Source: CAYZUC01 sp964481705 (lineage in GTDB: Bacteria; Bacillota; Clostridia; Lachnospirales; Lachnospiraceae). Taken from it: a DNA stretch of 9,933 nt. The stretch lies in the NCBI GenBank assembly GCA_964481705.1, contig CAYZUC010000102.1, positions 1 to 9,933 of the forward strand, in the 5' to 3' direction. The position numbers and the translations under genes were made by a program. A model generated the notes under the pieces. It saw nothing but the letters and a program-made list of their open reading frames with translations, had not been told where the DNA came from and made no database searches. Below, in pieces: positions 1 through 7,528 of this stretch; the first letter of the stretch is position 1, and each line of letters opens with the position of its first letter.

Positions 1-1009
1 CCTCCATGTCTACGAGTTCCTTTACCAGACGGGCAAAATTCTTACGCCTCCGCTCGACAAATGAAGGAAACTTCTCAAGCTGTGCACATCCGATGGCCGC
101 CTGCAGATCAGTTGCCTTCAGATTATAGCCAAAATGGGAATAGACATATTTATGATCATACCCCAGCGGCAGCTCTCCATATTGTTTATCAAAACGATGA
201 CCGCAGAGATTGTCCCTTCCAGAAGGACATACACAATCTCTTCCCCAATCGCGGAAGGAACGAATACATTTGTTCAGCAAAGCCTGATTGGTATAAACAG
301 CTCCGCCTTCCCCCATCGTCATATGATGAGGAGGATAGAAACTACTGGTACCAATGTCACCAATCGTTCCCGTATATTTCTCTTCTCCATCCAAAGTATA
401 CTTTGATCCAAGTGCATCACAATTATCCTCTACCAGCCAAAGCCCATGGCGATCGCAGAACTCACGAACGGCTCTTAAATCAAAGGGATTACCAAGTGTA
501 TGAGCAATCATAACTGCCTTTGTCCTGTCCGAATATGCTTCTTCTAATTTTGTCACATCAATATTGTACTGTGGAATAGTAACGTCTACAAATACCGGAA
601 TCGCACCAAATTGAATCACGGGAGTCACAGTGGTTGGAAATCCTGCTGCCACCGTAATGACCTCGTCACCACGTCTGATTGCGCGCTCTCCTAAAAGCGG
701 GGAAGTAAGCGACATGAAAGCGATCAGGTTTGCAGAAGAGCCGGAATTAACCAGCGAACAGAATTTCACTCCCAAATACTCTGATAATTTCTTCTCAAAT
801 TCATCGGTATATCTGCCGGAAGTCAACCAGAATTCCAGTGAGCTGTCAACCAGATTTACCATCTCCTTCTCATCGTATACGCGACTGGCATAAGGAATAC
901 GGTCACCCTCATGAAAATCCTCCTGCTGCTTATGGTAAGTCCTTGCATACTCTGCCACCATAGATAAAATCTCTTCTCTGGCCTGTGCCTCACTTTTCTG
1001 TTCAAACAT
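1..1009 (-). CDS. rfbH: CDP-4-keto-6-deoxy-D-glucose 3-dehydrase (E1/DdhC type), 3' end outside the window
   Basis: This PLP- and [2Fe-2S]-dependent enzyme of the DegT/DnrJ/EryC1/StrS fold removes the C3 hydroxyl of CDP-4-keto-6-deoxyglucose, working with a separate reductase (E3/DdhD). 336 codons are visible; the family is about 437 aa, so roughly 100 C-terminal residues lie beyond position 1. In the motif SFYPPHHMTMGEGG the usual Schiff-base lysine is replaced by histidine (H228), the hallmark separating this dehydrase from aminotransferases. D195 in VEDNCDALG fits the residue that contacts the PLP ring nitrogen. The iron-sulfur ligands are visible as C197, C259, C261 and C269 (C-x61-C-x-C-x7-C). 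The ATG at 1007-1009 follows GAGGAG with suitable spacing. It lies 82 bp downstream of rfbG, in the order F-G-H known from Salmonella and Yersinia O-antigen clusters. The missing 3' end lies outside the window; no internal damage is seen. Confidence 0.95.
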   Translation of the reverse strand, partial: MFEQKSEAQAREEILSMVAEYARTYHKQQEDFHEGDRIPYASRVYDEKEMVNLVDSSLEFWLTSGRYTDEFEKKLSEYLGVKFCSLVNSGSSANLIAFMSLTSPLLGERAIRRGDEVITVAAGFPTTVTPVIQFGAIPVFVDVTIPQYNIDVTKLEEAYSDRTKAVMIAHTLGNPFDLRAVREFCDRHGLWLVEDNCDALGSKYTLDGEEKYTGTIGDIGTSSFYPPHHMTMGEGGAVYTNQALLNKCIRSFRDWGRDCVCPSGRDNLCGHRFDKQYGELPLGYDHKYVYSHFGYNLKATDLQAAIGCAQLEKFPSFVERRRKNFARLVKELVDME

Positions 1010-1043
1010 ACTTTTTCTCCTCAATATATAATCTTCGTCTGTA

Positions 1044-1066
1044 CGGATATCCCTGCGGATGTCCCT
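1044..1066 (-). repeat. Imperfect 11-bp direct repeat with hairpin potential in the rfbG-rfbH spacer
   Basis: The 82-bp spacer (1010-1091) contains CGGATATCCCT (1044-1054) and CGGATGTCCCT (1056-1066), which differ at one base. In the minus-strand transcript the GGACAUCC and GGAUAUCC segments can pair across a GCAG loop, leaving a single C-A mismatch. No U-run follows, so this is not a convincing terminator. It could tune rfbH expression or RNA stability, or be incidental. The rest of the spacer holds only the rfbH ribosome site. Confidence 0.4.
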
Positions 1067-1091
1067 ATACAAAATGCATATTCATTCTTGC

Positions 1092-2144
1092 TTAACCTCG
1101 TAAATACTCTTCAATCTGAGCATCCAGGATCTCCGGAATGGAACCTCCCTGCAAATAGACCTTACTCCACTCTACGGTTTTATCAATAGCAGTCTCCACA
1201 TCCCACCTTGGAGTCCATCCAAATGTCTTCTTTAGCAAATCACAATTCAGCTTAAGGAAATTAGCCTCGTGCGGACCTCCATCCGAACGATTCTCCCATC
1301 TAAGTCCCTGTCCCCACTTATGAACAAAAATGTCAACCAGCTCTCCAGTTGTCACACAATCCTTATCATCTGGTCCCACATTATAATATCCTGCATATTT
1401 CCTGTCTTTATACTGAGCCATAGCAATCATCAGATAAGCATACAGTGGTTCCAGTACATGCTGGAACGGACGTGTTGATTCCGGGTGTCGGACGATAATG
1501 CTCTCACCCTTTTCCGCTGCTCTCACGCAATCCGGTACAATCCGATCTGCCGCAAAATCTCCGCCCCCTATGACATTGCCGGCTCTTGCAGTAGAAACTG
1601 CAATCCCCATCTCCTGCAGAAAGGATTTCTGATAGCTGTGGGTCACAAGCTCGGAGCAAGACTTACTGTTAGAATAGGGATCGTATCCATCCAGCTTGTC
1701 ATCCTCTTGAAATCCAATGTTTCTCTCATCGTTATAGTACACCTTATCTGTCGTCACATTCAGGAAAGACCTCACACTCCCACACTGACGCACACTCTCC
1801 AATACGTGAACCGTACCCATAACATTCGTCTCATACGTAACCATCGGTTCTCGATAGGATTCCCGTACGAGAGGCTGTGCAGCCAGATGGAAAACAATCT
1901 CGGGAGCTGCCTCCTTCATGCTGGAGGACAGCAATCCAAAATCACGTACATCGCCAATGATAGAATGGATTCGCTTCTCCATACCACTCAACGCAAAAAG
2001 AGAGGGATCCGTAGGTGCCTCCAGCGCATAGCCGGTCACTTCAGCACCTGCATGCAGCAAAACCTCACACAGCCAGGTACCCTTGAATCCGGTATGCCCT
2101 GTAATAAACACTTTTTTCCCTCTGTAAAAATCCAAGTTCATCAT
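1092..2144 (-). CDS. rfbG: CDP-glucose 4,6-dehydratase
   Basis: This extended SDR enzyme (also called DdhB) converts CDP-D-glucose to CDP-4-keto-6-deoxy-D-glucose using tightly bound NAD+. The 350-aa product matches the family length. The Rossmann nucleotide-binding motif GHTGFKG is at residues 16-22, HLAAQPLVR at 86-94, the dehydratase-type active site TTDK at 131-134, and the catalytic YxxxK pair at Y157 and K161 (YSNSK). ARAGNVIGGGDF at 187-198 is a further family block. A GTG at 2160-2162 would add six residues. I prefer the ATG at 2142-2144 because its product starts close to where the family usually starts and because it overlaps the rfbF stop in a TGATG junction, suggesting translational coupling. 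The adjacent ATG at 2139-2141 is equally possible. It sits between rfbF and rfbH and performs the second step of the pathway. Confidence 0.95.
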   Translation of the reverse strand: MMNLDFYRGKKVFITGHTGFKGTWLCEVLLHAGAEVTGYALEAPTDPSLFALSGMEKRIHSIIGDVRDFGLLSSSMKEAAPEIVFHLAAQPLVRESYREPMVTYETNVMGTVHVLESVRQCGSVRSFLNVTTDKVYYNDERNIGFQEDDKLDGYDPYSNSKSCSELVTHSYQKSFLQEMGIAVSTARAGNVIGGGDFAADRIVPDCVRAAEKGESIIVRHPESTRPFQHVLEPLYAYLMIAMAQYKDRKYAGYYNVGPDDKDCVTTGELVDIFVHKWGQGLRWENRSDGGPHEANFLKLNCDLLKKTFGWTPRWDVETAIDKTVEWSKVYLQGGSIPEILDAQIEEYLRG

Positions 2145-2917
2145 CAATCCCACACTTTCCACGGTGCATTACCGGATGCCCACATCTGTTCCAGCTTTTC
2201 CTTTTCTCTCTGAGTATCCATACACTGCCAGAACCCATGATGCTGATACGCTTTCAGCTGACCTTCCTCTGCCAGTCGTGATAATGGCTCTTTCTCAAAT
2301 ACTGTGGTATCTCCCTCAATATAGTCAAAGATGGCCGGTTCAAAAACCATATATCCGCCATTTACGCTGTTTCTCTCATTGTTGATCTTTTCATGGAAGG
2401 TATGAATGGTATCGTTTTCATCAACTCCAAGTACGCCAAAACGCTCATCCAATCCAATCGCCGTCAAGGTTCCAATTTTCCCATGAGAACGATGAAACTC
2501 GAGAAGCTTTTTCATATCCACATTCGCAACACCGTCTCCATAGGTTAACATAAATGTCTCGTCACCTACATAATCTCGAATCCTTTTGATCCGTCCTCCG
2601 GTCATTGTCTTAAGTCCGGTGTCAACAAGCGTAACCTTCCAAGGCTCCGACGTATTGTTATGAACCTGCATATTATTATTCGCAAGATCAAATGTAACAT
2701 CTGAGCTATGCAAATAGTAATCTGCAAAAAACTCCTTTACAATATGCTGTTTATATCCAAGGCAAATGATAAAATCATGAAATCCATAGTAAGAATACTC
2801 CTTCATGATATGCCAGAGAATCGGTCTTTCTCCGATCTCAATCATCGGCTTTGGCTTAAGATGGCTTTCCTCTGATATTCTCGTACCCAATCCACCTGCT
2901 AGAATTACAACCTTCAT
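2144..2917 (-). CDS. rfbF: Glucose-1-phosphate cytidylyltransferase
   Basis: It makes CDP-glucose from alpha-D-glucose-1-phosphate and CTP, the entry step of CDP-3,6-dideoxyhexose synthesis (also called DdhA). The product is 257 aa, the normal family length. The nucleotidyltransferase signature LAGGLGTR is at residues 6-13 with the KPKP block at 21-24. D128 in YGDG and D234 in FWQCMDT are the expected metal-binding aspartates, and VNGGYMVF (185-192) is the sugar-binding block. The ATG at 2915-2917 has AGGAG (CTCCT on the plus strand at 2927-2931) nine bases upstream. The start codon lies inside a perfect 14-bp palindrome. The stop overlaps the rfbG start by one base. A promoter near the end of yfhO probably drives it. 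Its family, neighbours and motifs favour cytidylyl over thymidylyl specificity. Confidence 0.95.
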   Translation of the reverse strand: MKVVILAGGLGTRISEESHLKPKPMIEIGERPILWHIMKEYSYYGFHDFIICLGYKQHIVKEFFADYYLHSSDVTFDLANNNMQVHNNTSEPWKVTLVDTGLKTMTGGRIKRIRDYVGDETFMLTYGDGVANVDMKKLLEFHRSHGKIGTLTAIGLDERFGVLGVDENDTIHTFHEKINNERNSVNGGYMVFEPAIFDYIEGDTTVFEKEPLSRLAEEGQLKAYQHHGFWQCMDTQREKEKLEQMWASGNAPWKVWD

Positions 2918-2926
2918 AATTATGAA
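2913..2926. repeat. Perfect 14-bp palindrome over the rfbF start codon
   Basis: TTCATAATTATGAA reads identically on both strands and spans the interval from the rfbF Shine-Dalgarno to just inside the coding region. As RNA it can fold as UUCAU-AAUU-AUGAA with the AUG in the stem. It might influence initiation or bind a dimeric protein, but a 14-bp AT-rich palindrome can also occur by chance. Confidence 0.45.
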
Positions 2927-2943
2927 CTCCTATTCATTTCGAA

Positions 2944-2956
2944 GCGCGTTACGCGC
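2944..2956 (-). repeat. Short GC-rich hairpin in the rfbF leader
   Basis: GCGCG-TTA-CGCGC forms a 5-bp all-GC stem with a 3-nt loop in the predicted leader of the rfbFGH transcript, about 27 bases before the start codon. In the minus-strand direction no U-run follows, so it is not a standard terminator. It may stabilise the 5' end or be an operator-like inverted repeat. Confidence 0.4.
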
Positions 2957-2983
2957 ATTTTTAATCCCTGCTTGCATTCTTAC

Positions 2984-3012
2984 AGTATAGCAAAATTACA
3001 GTCTTTTTACAA
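2984..3012 (-). promoter_or_regulatory. Predicted sigma-A promoter for rfbFGH (extended -10)
   Basis: On the minus strand TTGTAA (3007-3012) is followed by a 17-base spacer and TATACT (2984-2989), with TG one base before the -10 (TGCTATACT). The -35 and most of the spacer lie in the last codons of yfhO, placing transcription start near 2977 and giving a leader of about 60 nt before rfbF. This suggests rfbFGH can be transcribed independently of yfhO. It is predicted by consensus match only. Confidence 0.6.
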
Positions 3013-5631
3013 CCTCATGAACAAGAAGCCAGATGCAGGGAATGAGGTATAGACACACAGCAAAAATCCACCATACGAACTGAACCAAAGCAGAGGAAAC
3101 ACGCAAAATCCATTGTGGGATTCCCCATTCTCCTCCCTCAAAACGCTTACCAAGCATCCAGCACCCAAACACAAGAAGAGATACCATAAATGTCACAAAA
3201 AGACCAGCGTTTCTTCCGGGAGAACTATATCTCATATCTACAACGTTTTCTCCCTCTTTCAAAAGAATTCCAGTAAAAAGACCAGAAACCCGAAATACGT
3301 CAGAAGTCTTTTCTCCATTGATTTTTACGCTCCAACCCTTGTCATAGTTGATTGGTAAAAGAACCATGTCCCGTTCTGCCGTTCCCGGAACCGTAAAGTG
3401 TAAACTGTTCTTTCCTGCCCGTTCCTGAACCGAGTAAGCTCGGTAGGNNNNNNNNNNTTTGTCAAGTCAAGCACAAACAAATCCGGCATCTTGTCTCCTA
3501 ATACCTCTACTTCTATCGTCTCATCACGAAAGGTACCGAGACATACCACATTGGAATTAAACCAGGCAGGATAAGCCGTCTGATCCAACTCTGATATACT
3601 GGGAATGACAATCGTCTCACCATTGATCCGTATCTCATCAAATTCACCGCCACGCATATAGAGAGCCTTCCAGCCATCTGCAGTTACTGCAAAATTCTTC
3701 TCTTTTCTGGGATTTTTGACATGTTCTGCGATATTACCTGCCTTCTCATCCTGTGTGAGAGCCTTGTAGAATGCATTTTGAATCTTCACGGGTTCACTCG
3801 TATACACATCAAAATCACGTAAAGAAGACGAAACTGTCATTCCAAAGGGAAGTGACATCTCATTCTGATACAAAGTGAATTTATCATTTTCAGCCACATT
3901 GGTGTATACTCCATTTGCATAATCACACGGAGCTGCTGCAACAATATCCTTGACATTCAGCAGCGAATCTGTGAAGAACGTTCCACCAGAGTCCAAAATC
4001 CGCATAAAGTGTGTTCCGTATCCAAAACAGCTGGCAGCATCCTGCTGCGCTGAGCCTACGGTATTCGCCCATCCAGTAACCGTAGCACGATTCAAGATCA
4101 TGGAATAATTCGTGTTCAACTCTGTATCCGGGTTCTTGATTCGGTCCAAAAAGGATTCTTCAATTGGCAAATCTTTTTTTATTTGATTTGCAAGGATTAC
4201 ATATTCTCCGGATTGCTCAGGGTCTCCGTCAAAACCGGTGGTATAATGCGGTACACCGTAACTGACATAAGCCCCTGCCATCCACTCCATGAGCAGAAGG
4301 AATACCGCCAGACAGCAGAACCTTCGTCCCTTTGTAAAAAAGATGATTGCATAGCATAGCAGCATGGTCAAAAAGAATACCACCGTAACCGGGAAGAAAT
4401 CTCCCACCTGCCATAGCTCGTGACGTAAATATGCAGATAGTAAGACTGCCGAGAGGACTACTGCAAAAATAATACCAACGATTGCCGTAACCGGGCGAAG
4501 TCTTGCTTTTACCTCTCCATCCTCATGAAGTCTTTGCATATAGTAAGCGGCGGCAGTTAGCACAGCAAAAGGGATCAGATATCCACATCGTACGGGATAA
4601 TGATAATACGTGCCAAAATGCCATAGGATATTAATACTTTCAACCGGAATCAACGAAGCAGGAATAAACACTGCCAGTATCCAGTATAGATTTTTCTTCC
4701 AATCCTTTCGGTATTTCCAAATACCAAATAAGATCACGATTCCCGGCAGTGCCATGCCATACAGCAGCCACCATTTCATATAATACATATCTGCGCCTAT
4801 GGAATTCAGAATGGAGAACAATGTCTCTGCAAGACCACCGGACAGGTTGGAATTGAATCTGGTGGAACCCAACATCTGCACAGTTGCCGGAATTAAGGTC
4901 ACGCAGGACAGACCCAGTCCTGCAATTGTACCAATTCCCAATTTCCAGGCACGGTCTCCTCTCTTCTCTTTCGGTAACACAAAGAGCAGATACAATCCGC
5001 TTTCCATTAAGATGAAAATGAGATTCATAAAACCAAGATAGTAACTAAGAGCAATGGTAAAGCCCAACATAATTGTATAGAAATATGCTTTTCCCTCTTT
5101 TAACAGACGATAAAGTCCAAGCATTAAAAGCGGAACAAAAACCGCAGTATCGAGATAAGTCGGTATCGTATAATGCGTCATGGCATATCCGCAGAGACTG
5201 TATCCTACACTGAATACCACCTCCCAAAAGTAAGGAACCTTACGAACAAAATGAAGAAATACATACATCGTAAATGACATAAACACCAAGCGAAGCAGGG
5301 TAAATAAAGACAAGCTCTCCAGAATCAGGCTCCTTGGTACAAACAAGAAGAAAAGGTTAAATGGGGATATATTCCACTGAATGGCACTTCCCATTGCCAG
5401 ATTTTGCCCTTCGTTAATATACCAATCGTAAAAAAGAGAGACCTTACCATGCAAAAAATCATAGATATGATAATAAAGCGGCGCATTCGTCTGCCCCATA
5501 TCGTAGTAATCAATTCGATTACCTCCAAAGGGAAAAATCCCTTTTACGATAAAAACTCCCATGACAATCATGAGAGTCACAAGTGATGGTATCATATAGG
5601 AACCTATGGTGCGTAATCTCTGTTTTTTCAT
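2996..5631 (-). CDS. YfhO-family polytopic membrane protein (probable GT-C-type glycosyltransferase), interrupted by an assembly gap
   Basis: The N-terminal 724 codons (5631-3458) and the C-terminal 149 residues (3447-2996) form one YfhO-type protein of about 875 aa, matching family length. An N-terminal anchor (residues about 12-31) is followed by KGIFPFG and an outer loop with D41 and D44 (IDYYDMGQTNAPLYYH). SLFYDW and SPFNLFFLFVP are further family blocks. About a dozen membrane helices follow, then a large extracytoplasmic domain and a C-terminal helix pair after the PINYDKGWSVKING block. Reading through the ten N gives a false stop at 3325. The correct downstream frame reads YRAYSVQERAGKNSLHF and continues straight into the C-terminal block. 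The B. subtilis member works with CsbB in lipoteichoic acid glycosylation, so transfer of a lipid-linked sugar outside the membrane is a reasonable inference; the substrate is unknown. Its own promoter is at 5662-5690. Confidence 0.85.
3448..3457. other. Ten-N assembly gap inside the yfhO-family gene
   Basis: Exactly ten N, a placeholder size. The frames on the two sides connect only if the real gap length leaves remainder 2 on division by 3 (for example 8, 2, or a 1- or 4-base contig overlap). The apparent frameshift is therefore an artefact of the placeholder. Confidence 0.9.
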
Positions 5632-5661
5632 TATTCTTCAAACCTTTCCCAGTATATTAGT

Positions 5662-5690
5662 ATGATACGAACTTTTACACCCATTTTCAA
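5662..5690 (-). promoter_or_regulatory. Predicted sigma-A promoter for the yfhO-family gene
   Basis: On the minus strand TTGAAA (5685-5690), a 17-base spacer, then TATCAT (5662-5667). Transcription would start near 5655, leaving a leader of about 24 nt that contains GGAAAGG about 11 bases before the ATG at 5629-5631. It faces the plus-strand promoter of the next gene. It is predicted from consensus only. Confidence 0.6.
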
Positions 5691-5698
5691 TAGTTTCG

Positions 5699-5727
5699 TT
5701 GAATTCTCCAAGATAATTTGTTAGAAT
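5699..5727 (+). promoter_or_regulatory. Predicted sigma-A promoter for the 577-aa membrane protein gene
   Basis: TTGAAT (5699-5704), a 17-base spacer, then TAGAAT (5722-5727). Transcription would start near 5734, giving a leader of about 60 nt. The ribosome site GAGGAG (5783-5788) ends six bases before the ATG at 5795. The leader shows no obvious riboswitch or strong hairpin by eye. Confidence 0.6.
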
Positions 5728-5794
5728 TTAGAACAGCGAACAATATAGTTTTACCCAATATCCCTGCATCAATCAGTCGCTTGAGGAGAATCCT

Positions 5795-7528
5795 ATGAAA
5801 TCGAAACTGCAAAAATTGAACCCCTATCTTCCCTATTTCATTCTGTCGCTCTGTGCTATCGTCCTGATTATCAAGGCACAGTACAGCTTTTGCTGGTCGG
5901 ATGAGACTTTCTACTTTTCCACCACCAATCGATTTTATCAGGGAGATGCCTTTTTCAAGGATGAATGGTTTCCGACGCAGTTGGTGAGTCTCCTGCTGCT
6001 TCCTTTTTACCGCTTTTTCCTGCTAATCAACGGCTCGTCAGACGGTGTTCTACTGTTCTTTCGTGCGTGCTTTGTGCTATTTTCCTATCTGATGGCGATC
6101 TTGACATACCGGATTATCGGAAAACAGTATTCTCGCTTTGTTTCCCTCTGTGCCGGTCTACTGGTCATGTTCTACGCACACCTGAATATTGCGACTTTGT
6201 CGTACTACACTCTGTCCGTTGATTTCTACCTTCTCAGCATGCTGCTTATATTCCTTAGTCTTGGAAATTACACGGAGCACGTCCGTCGATATTTCATACT
6301 CGCCGGTGTCTCCTTTGCTGCTTCCGTCATCTGTTTGCCAACAATGGCAGTCGCATATTTCGTTTGCGCTGCAGCATTGGTTCTTGTATCTATTCAAAAA
6401 AAAGAACTTCGTCCGATTTTCCCCTATACACTGATTGGTATTGTAATTCTTGCCATCCCCGTTGTGATCTGTATACTGGCTCGGACAGGCATTTCAGGTA
6501 TTCTGGATAATCTCACCTTTGTCTTATCGGATGAGGAACATACCACGAGTCTGATTTTTCCTTTTAAGAAATTCTTTCTCTCAATCTATGAGGTATATCA
6601 TAAGAGTACCTATTTCGGATATCTGCTGATTCTTTTCACCTTAGTATTTGGACGTCGCCTTACGCCCTCCTTAAAGAGATGGATAGCCTTCGCTGACTTC
6701 CTTATTTTCTTAGTTTATTTCTTCTTCAGCATTGGACATACCGGTTATATTTTTACTGCCATGGTATTCTTTGCTTTACCCTTATACTTTATGACCAAAA
6801 AGCGAAATCACAAGCTGTTCTTCCTGCTCTTCGCTTCGGGTATGGTCTTTTCCATGGTCTTTAGTTATTCATCAAACGGCTATCTCTATATTATGACACT
6901 TGGTCACAGCATCGCTGCCATCGGTGCAATTTGTTTCACCTCGGACTTTATCGATGAACTATCCGCAGACGATTCTCTTTCCCGTATTTTATACTATTTA
7001 TGTATATCCACAATTGCGGTTACTATTTTACAGACTGCCACTCTCCGTATGATCAACATCTATCGTGACGCTCCTCTTCCCGCACTTGTAGAAGAGATTA
7101 CTGACGGACCAGCCAAAGGGCTTTATACTACACACGAGCATGCAGAGAAATATCGTGAGCTTCTCAACACCATTCGCAAATATGATAGGGGAACAGGAAA
7201 TGTTTTCTTTACCAAGCTTCTTCCATGGGGATATCTCGTGACAGATATGAAATGTGGTGCACCAACTACCTGGCGAACCACTTTTAACAGCAAAAGACTG
7301 GACCTCTATTATGAGGCGAATCCGGATCGCATCCCGGAATTGATATTTGTCGTAGATCCAAGCACCGGAGCATATGATACCTGTGGCGATGTAGAAGCCG
7401 ATCCTGCTCCTAATGAAAATGAAATGGGTGGCTGGCTGATGGAATATGTGACAGAGGAAAATTACGAAAAAATCAAAGACGGCTCTGTCACAATCTATCA
7501 GAGGTCTTCTAACAGTGTAACTGATTAA
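5795..7528 (+). CDS. Polytopic membrane protein, GT-C-like glycosyltransferase candidate with C-terminal soluble domain
   Basis: I do not recognise a named family. The 577-aa product starts with a TM helix (about 12-29). A short outer loop follows with a WSDE motif (D36, E37) and a second acidic pair D56-E57 (KDEW). About 12-13 further hydrophobic helices run to about residue 416. The last 155 residues are soluble, with KLLPWGYLVTD and LIFVVDP segments, and are predicted to lie outside. An acidic pair in the first outer loop of a many-helix protein is the pattern of GT-C glycosyltransferases that use polyprenyl-phosphate sugars. The function is inferred from this architecture and from the neighbouring yfhO and rfbFGH genes. 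It could instead be a polymerase-like or transport membrane protein. The ATG has a strong GAGGAG site and its own promoter. Its stop overlaps the response-regulator stop tail to tail by three bases. Confidence 0.7.
   Translation: MKSKLQKLNPYLPYFILSLCAIVLIIKAQYSFCWSDETFYFSTTNRFYQGDAFFKDEWFPTQLVSLLLLPFYRFFLLINGSSDGVLLFFRACFVLFSYLMAILTYRIIGKQYSRFVSLCAGLLVMFYAHLNIATLSYYTLSVDFYLLSMLLIFLSLGNYTEHVRRYFILAGVSFAASVICLPTMAVAYFVCAAALVLVSIQKKELRPIFPYTLIGIVILAIPVVICILARTGISGILDNLTFVLSDEEHTTSLIFPFKKFFLSIYEVYHKSTYFGYLLILFTLVFGRRLTPSLKRWIAFADFLIFLVYFFFSIGHTGYIFTAMVFFALPLYFMTKKRNHKLFFLLFASGMVFSMVFSYSSNGYLYIMTLGHSIAAIGAICFTSDFIDELSADDSLSRILYYLCISTIAVTILQTATLRMINIYRDAPLPALVEEITDGPAKGLYTTHEHAEKYRELLNTIRKYDRGTGNVFFTKLLPWGYLVTDMKCGAPTTWRTTFNSKRLDLYYEANPDRIPELIFVVDPSTGAYDTCGDVEADPAPNENEMGGWLMEYVTEENYEKIKDGSVTIYQRSSNSVTD

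Noticed and set aside
61..513. Plus-strand 150-aa reading frame (and 134-406, 630-893) within rfbH
   Set aside because: It is antisense to a gene with complete catalytic motifs, has unnatural composition and no ribosome site.
1044..1066. Two-unit repeat as a CRISPR or attachment site
   Set aside because: Only two short units with a one-base gap, and no integrase, cas gene or matching distal copy in the window.
2145..2162. GTG start for rfbG at 2162
   Set aside because: It adds six residues not expected in the family and overlaps rfbF by 19 bases. ATG at 2144 gives the usual N-terminus and a TGATG coupling.
1485..2213. Plus-strand 242-aa reading frame opposite rfbG and rfbF
   Set aside because: Shadow of well-supported minus-strand genes; histidine/serine/cysteine-rich translation without recognisable domains.
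2944..2956. GC-rich inverted repeat as a terminator of yfhO
   Set aside because: In the minus-strand direction it is followed by TTCGAAATG and no T-run. The A/T-rich flank (TGCATTTTTAAT-like) is on the wrong side.
2996..3367. Separate 123-aa gene
   Set aside because: Its sequence is the C-terminal block of the YfhO-family protein and its frame is open upstream to the N run, so it is the end of the interrupted gene.
6158..6434. Overlapping small frames on both strands within the 577-aa gene
   Set aside because: They are alternate-frame shadows without ribosome sites; the long frame has a promoter, a ribosome site and coherent membrane topology.
5795..7528. Wzx flippase or Wzy polymerase for the 577-aa protein
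   Set aside because: The acidic first loop and the long soluble C-terminal tail fit GT-C enzymes better. Not fully excluded, hence the moderate confidence.
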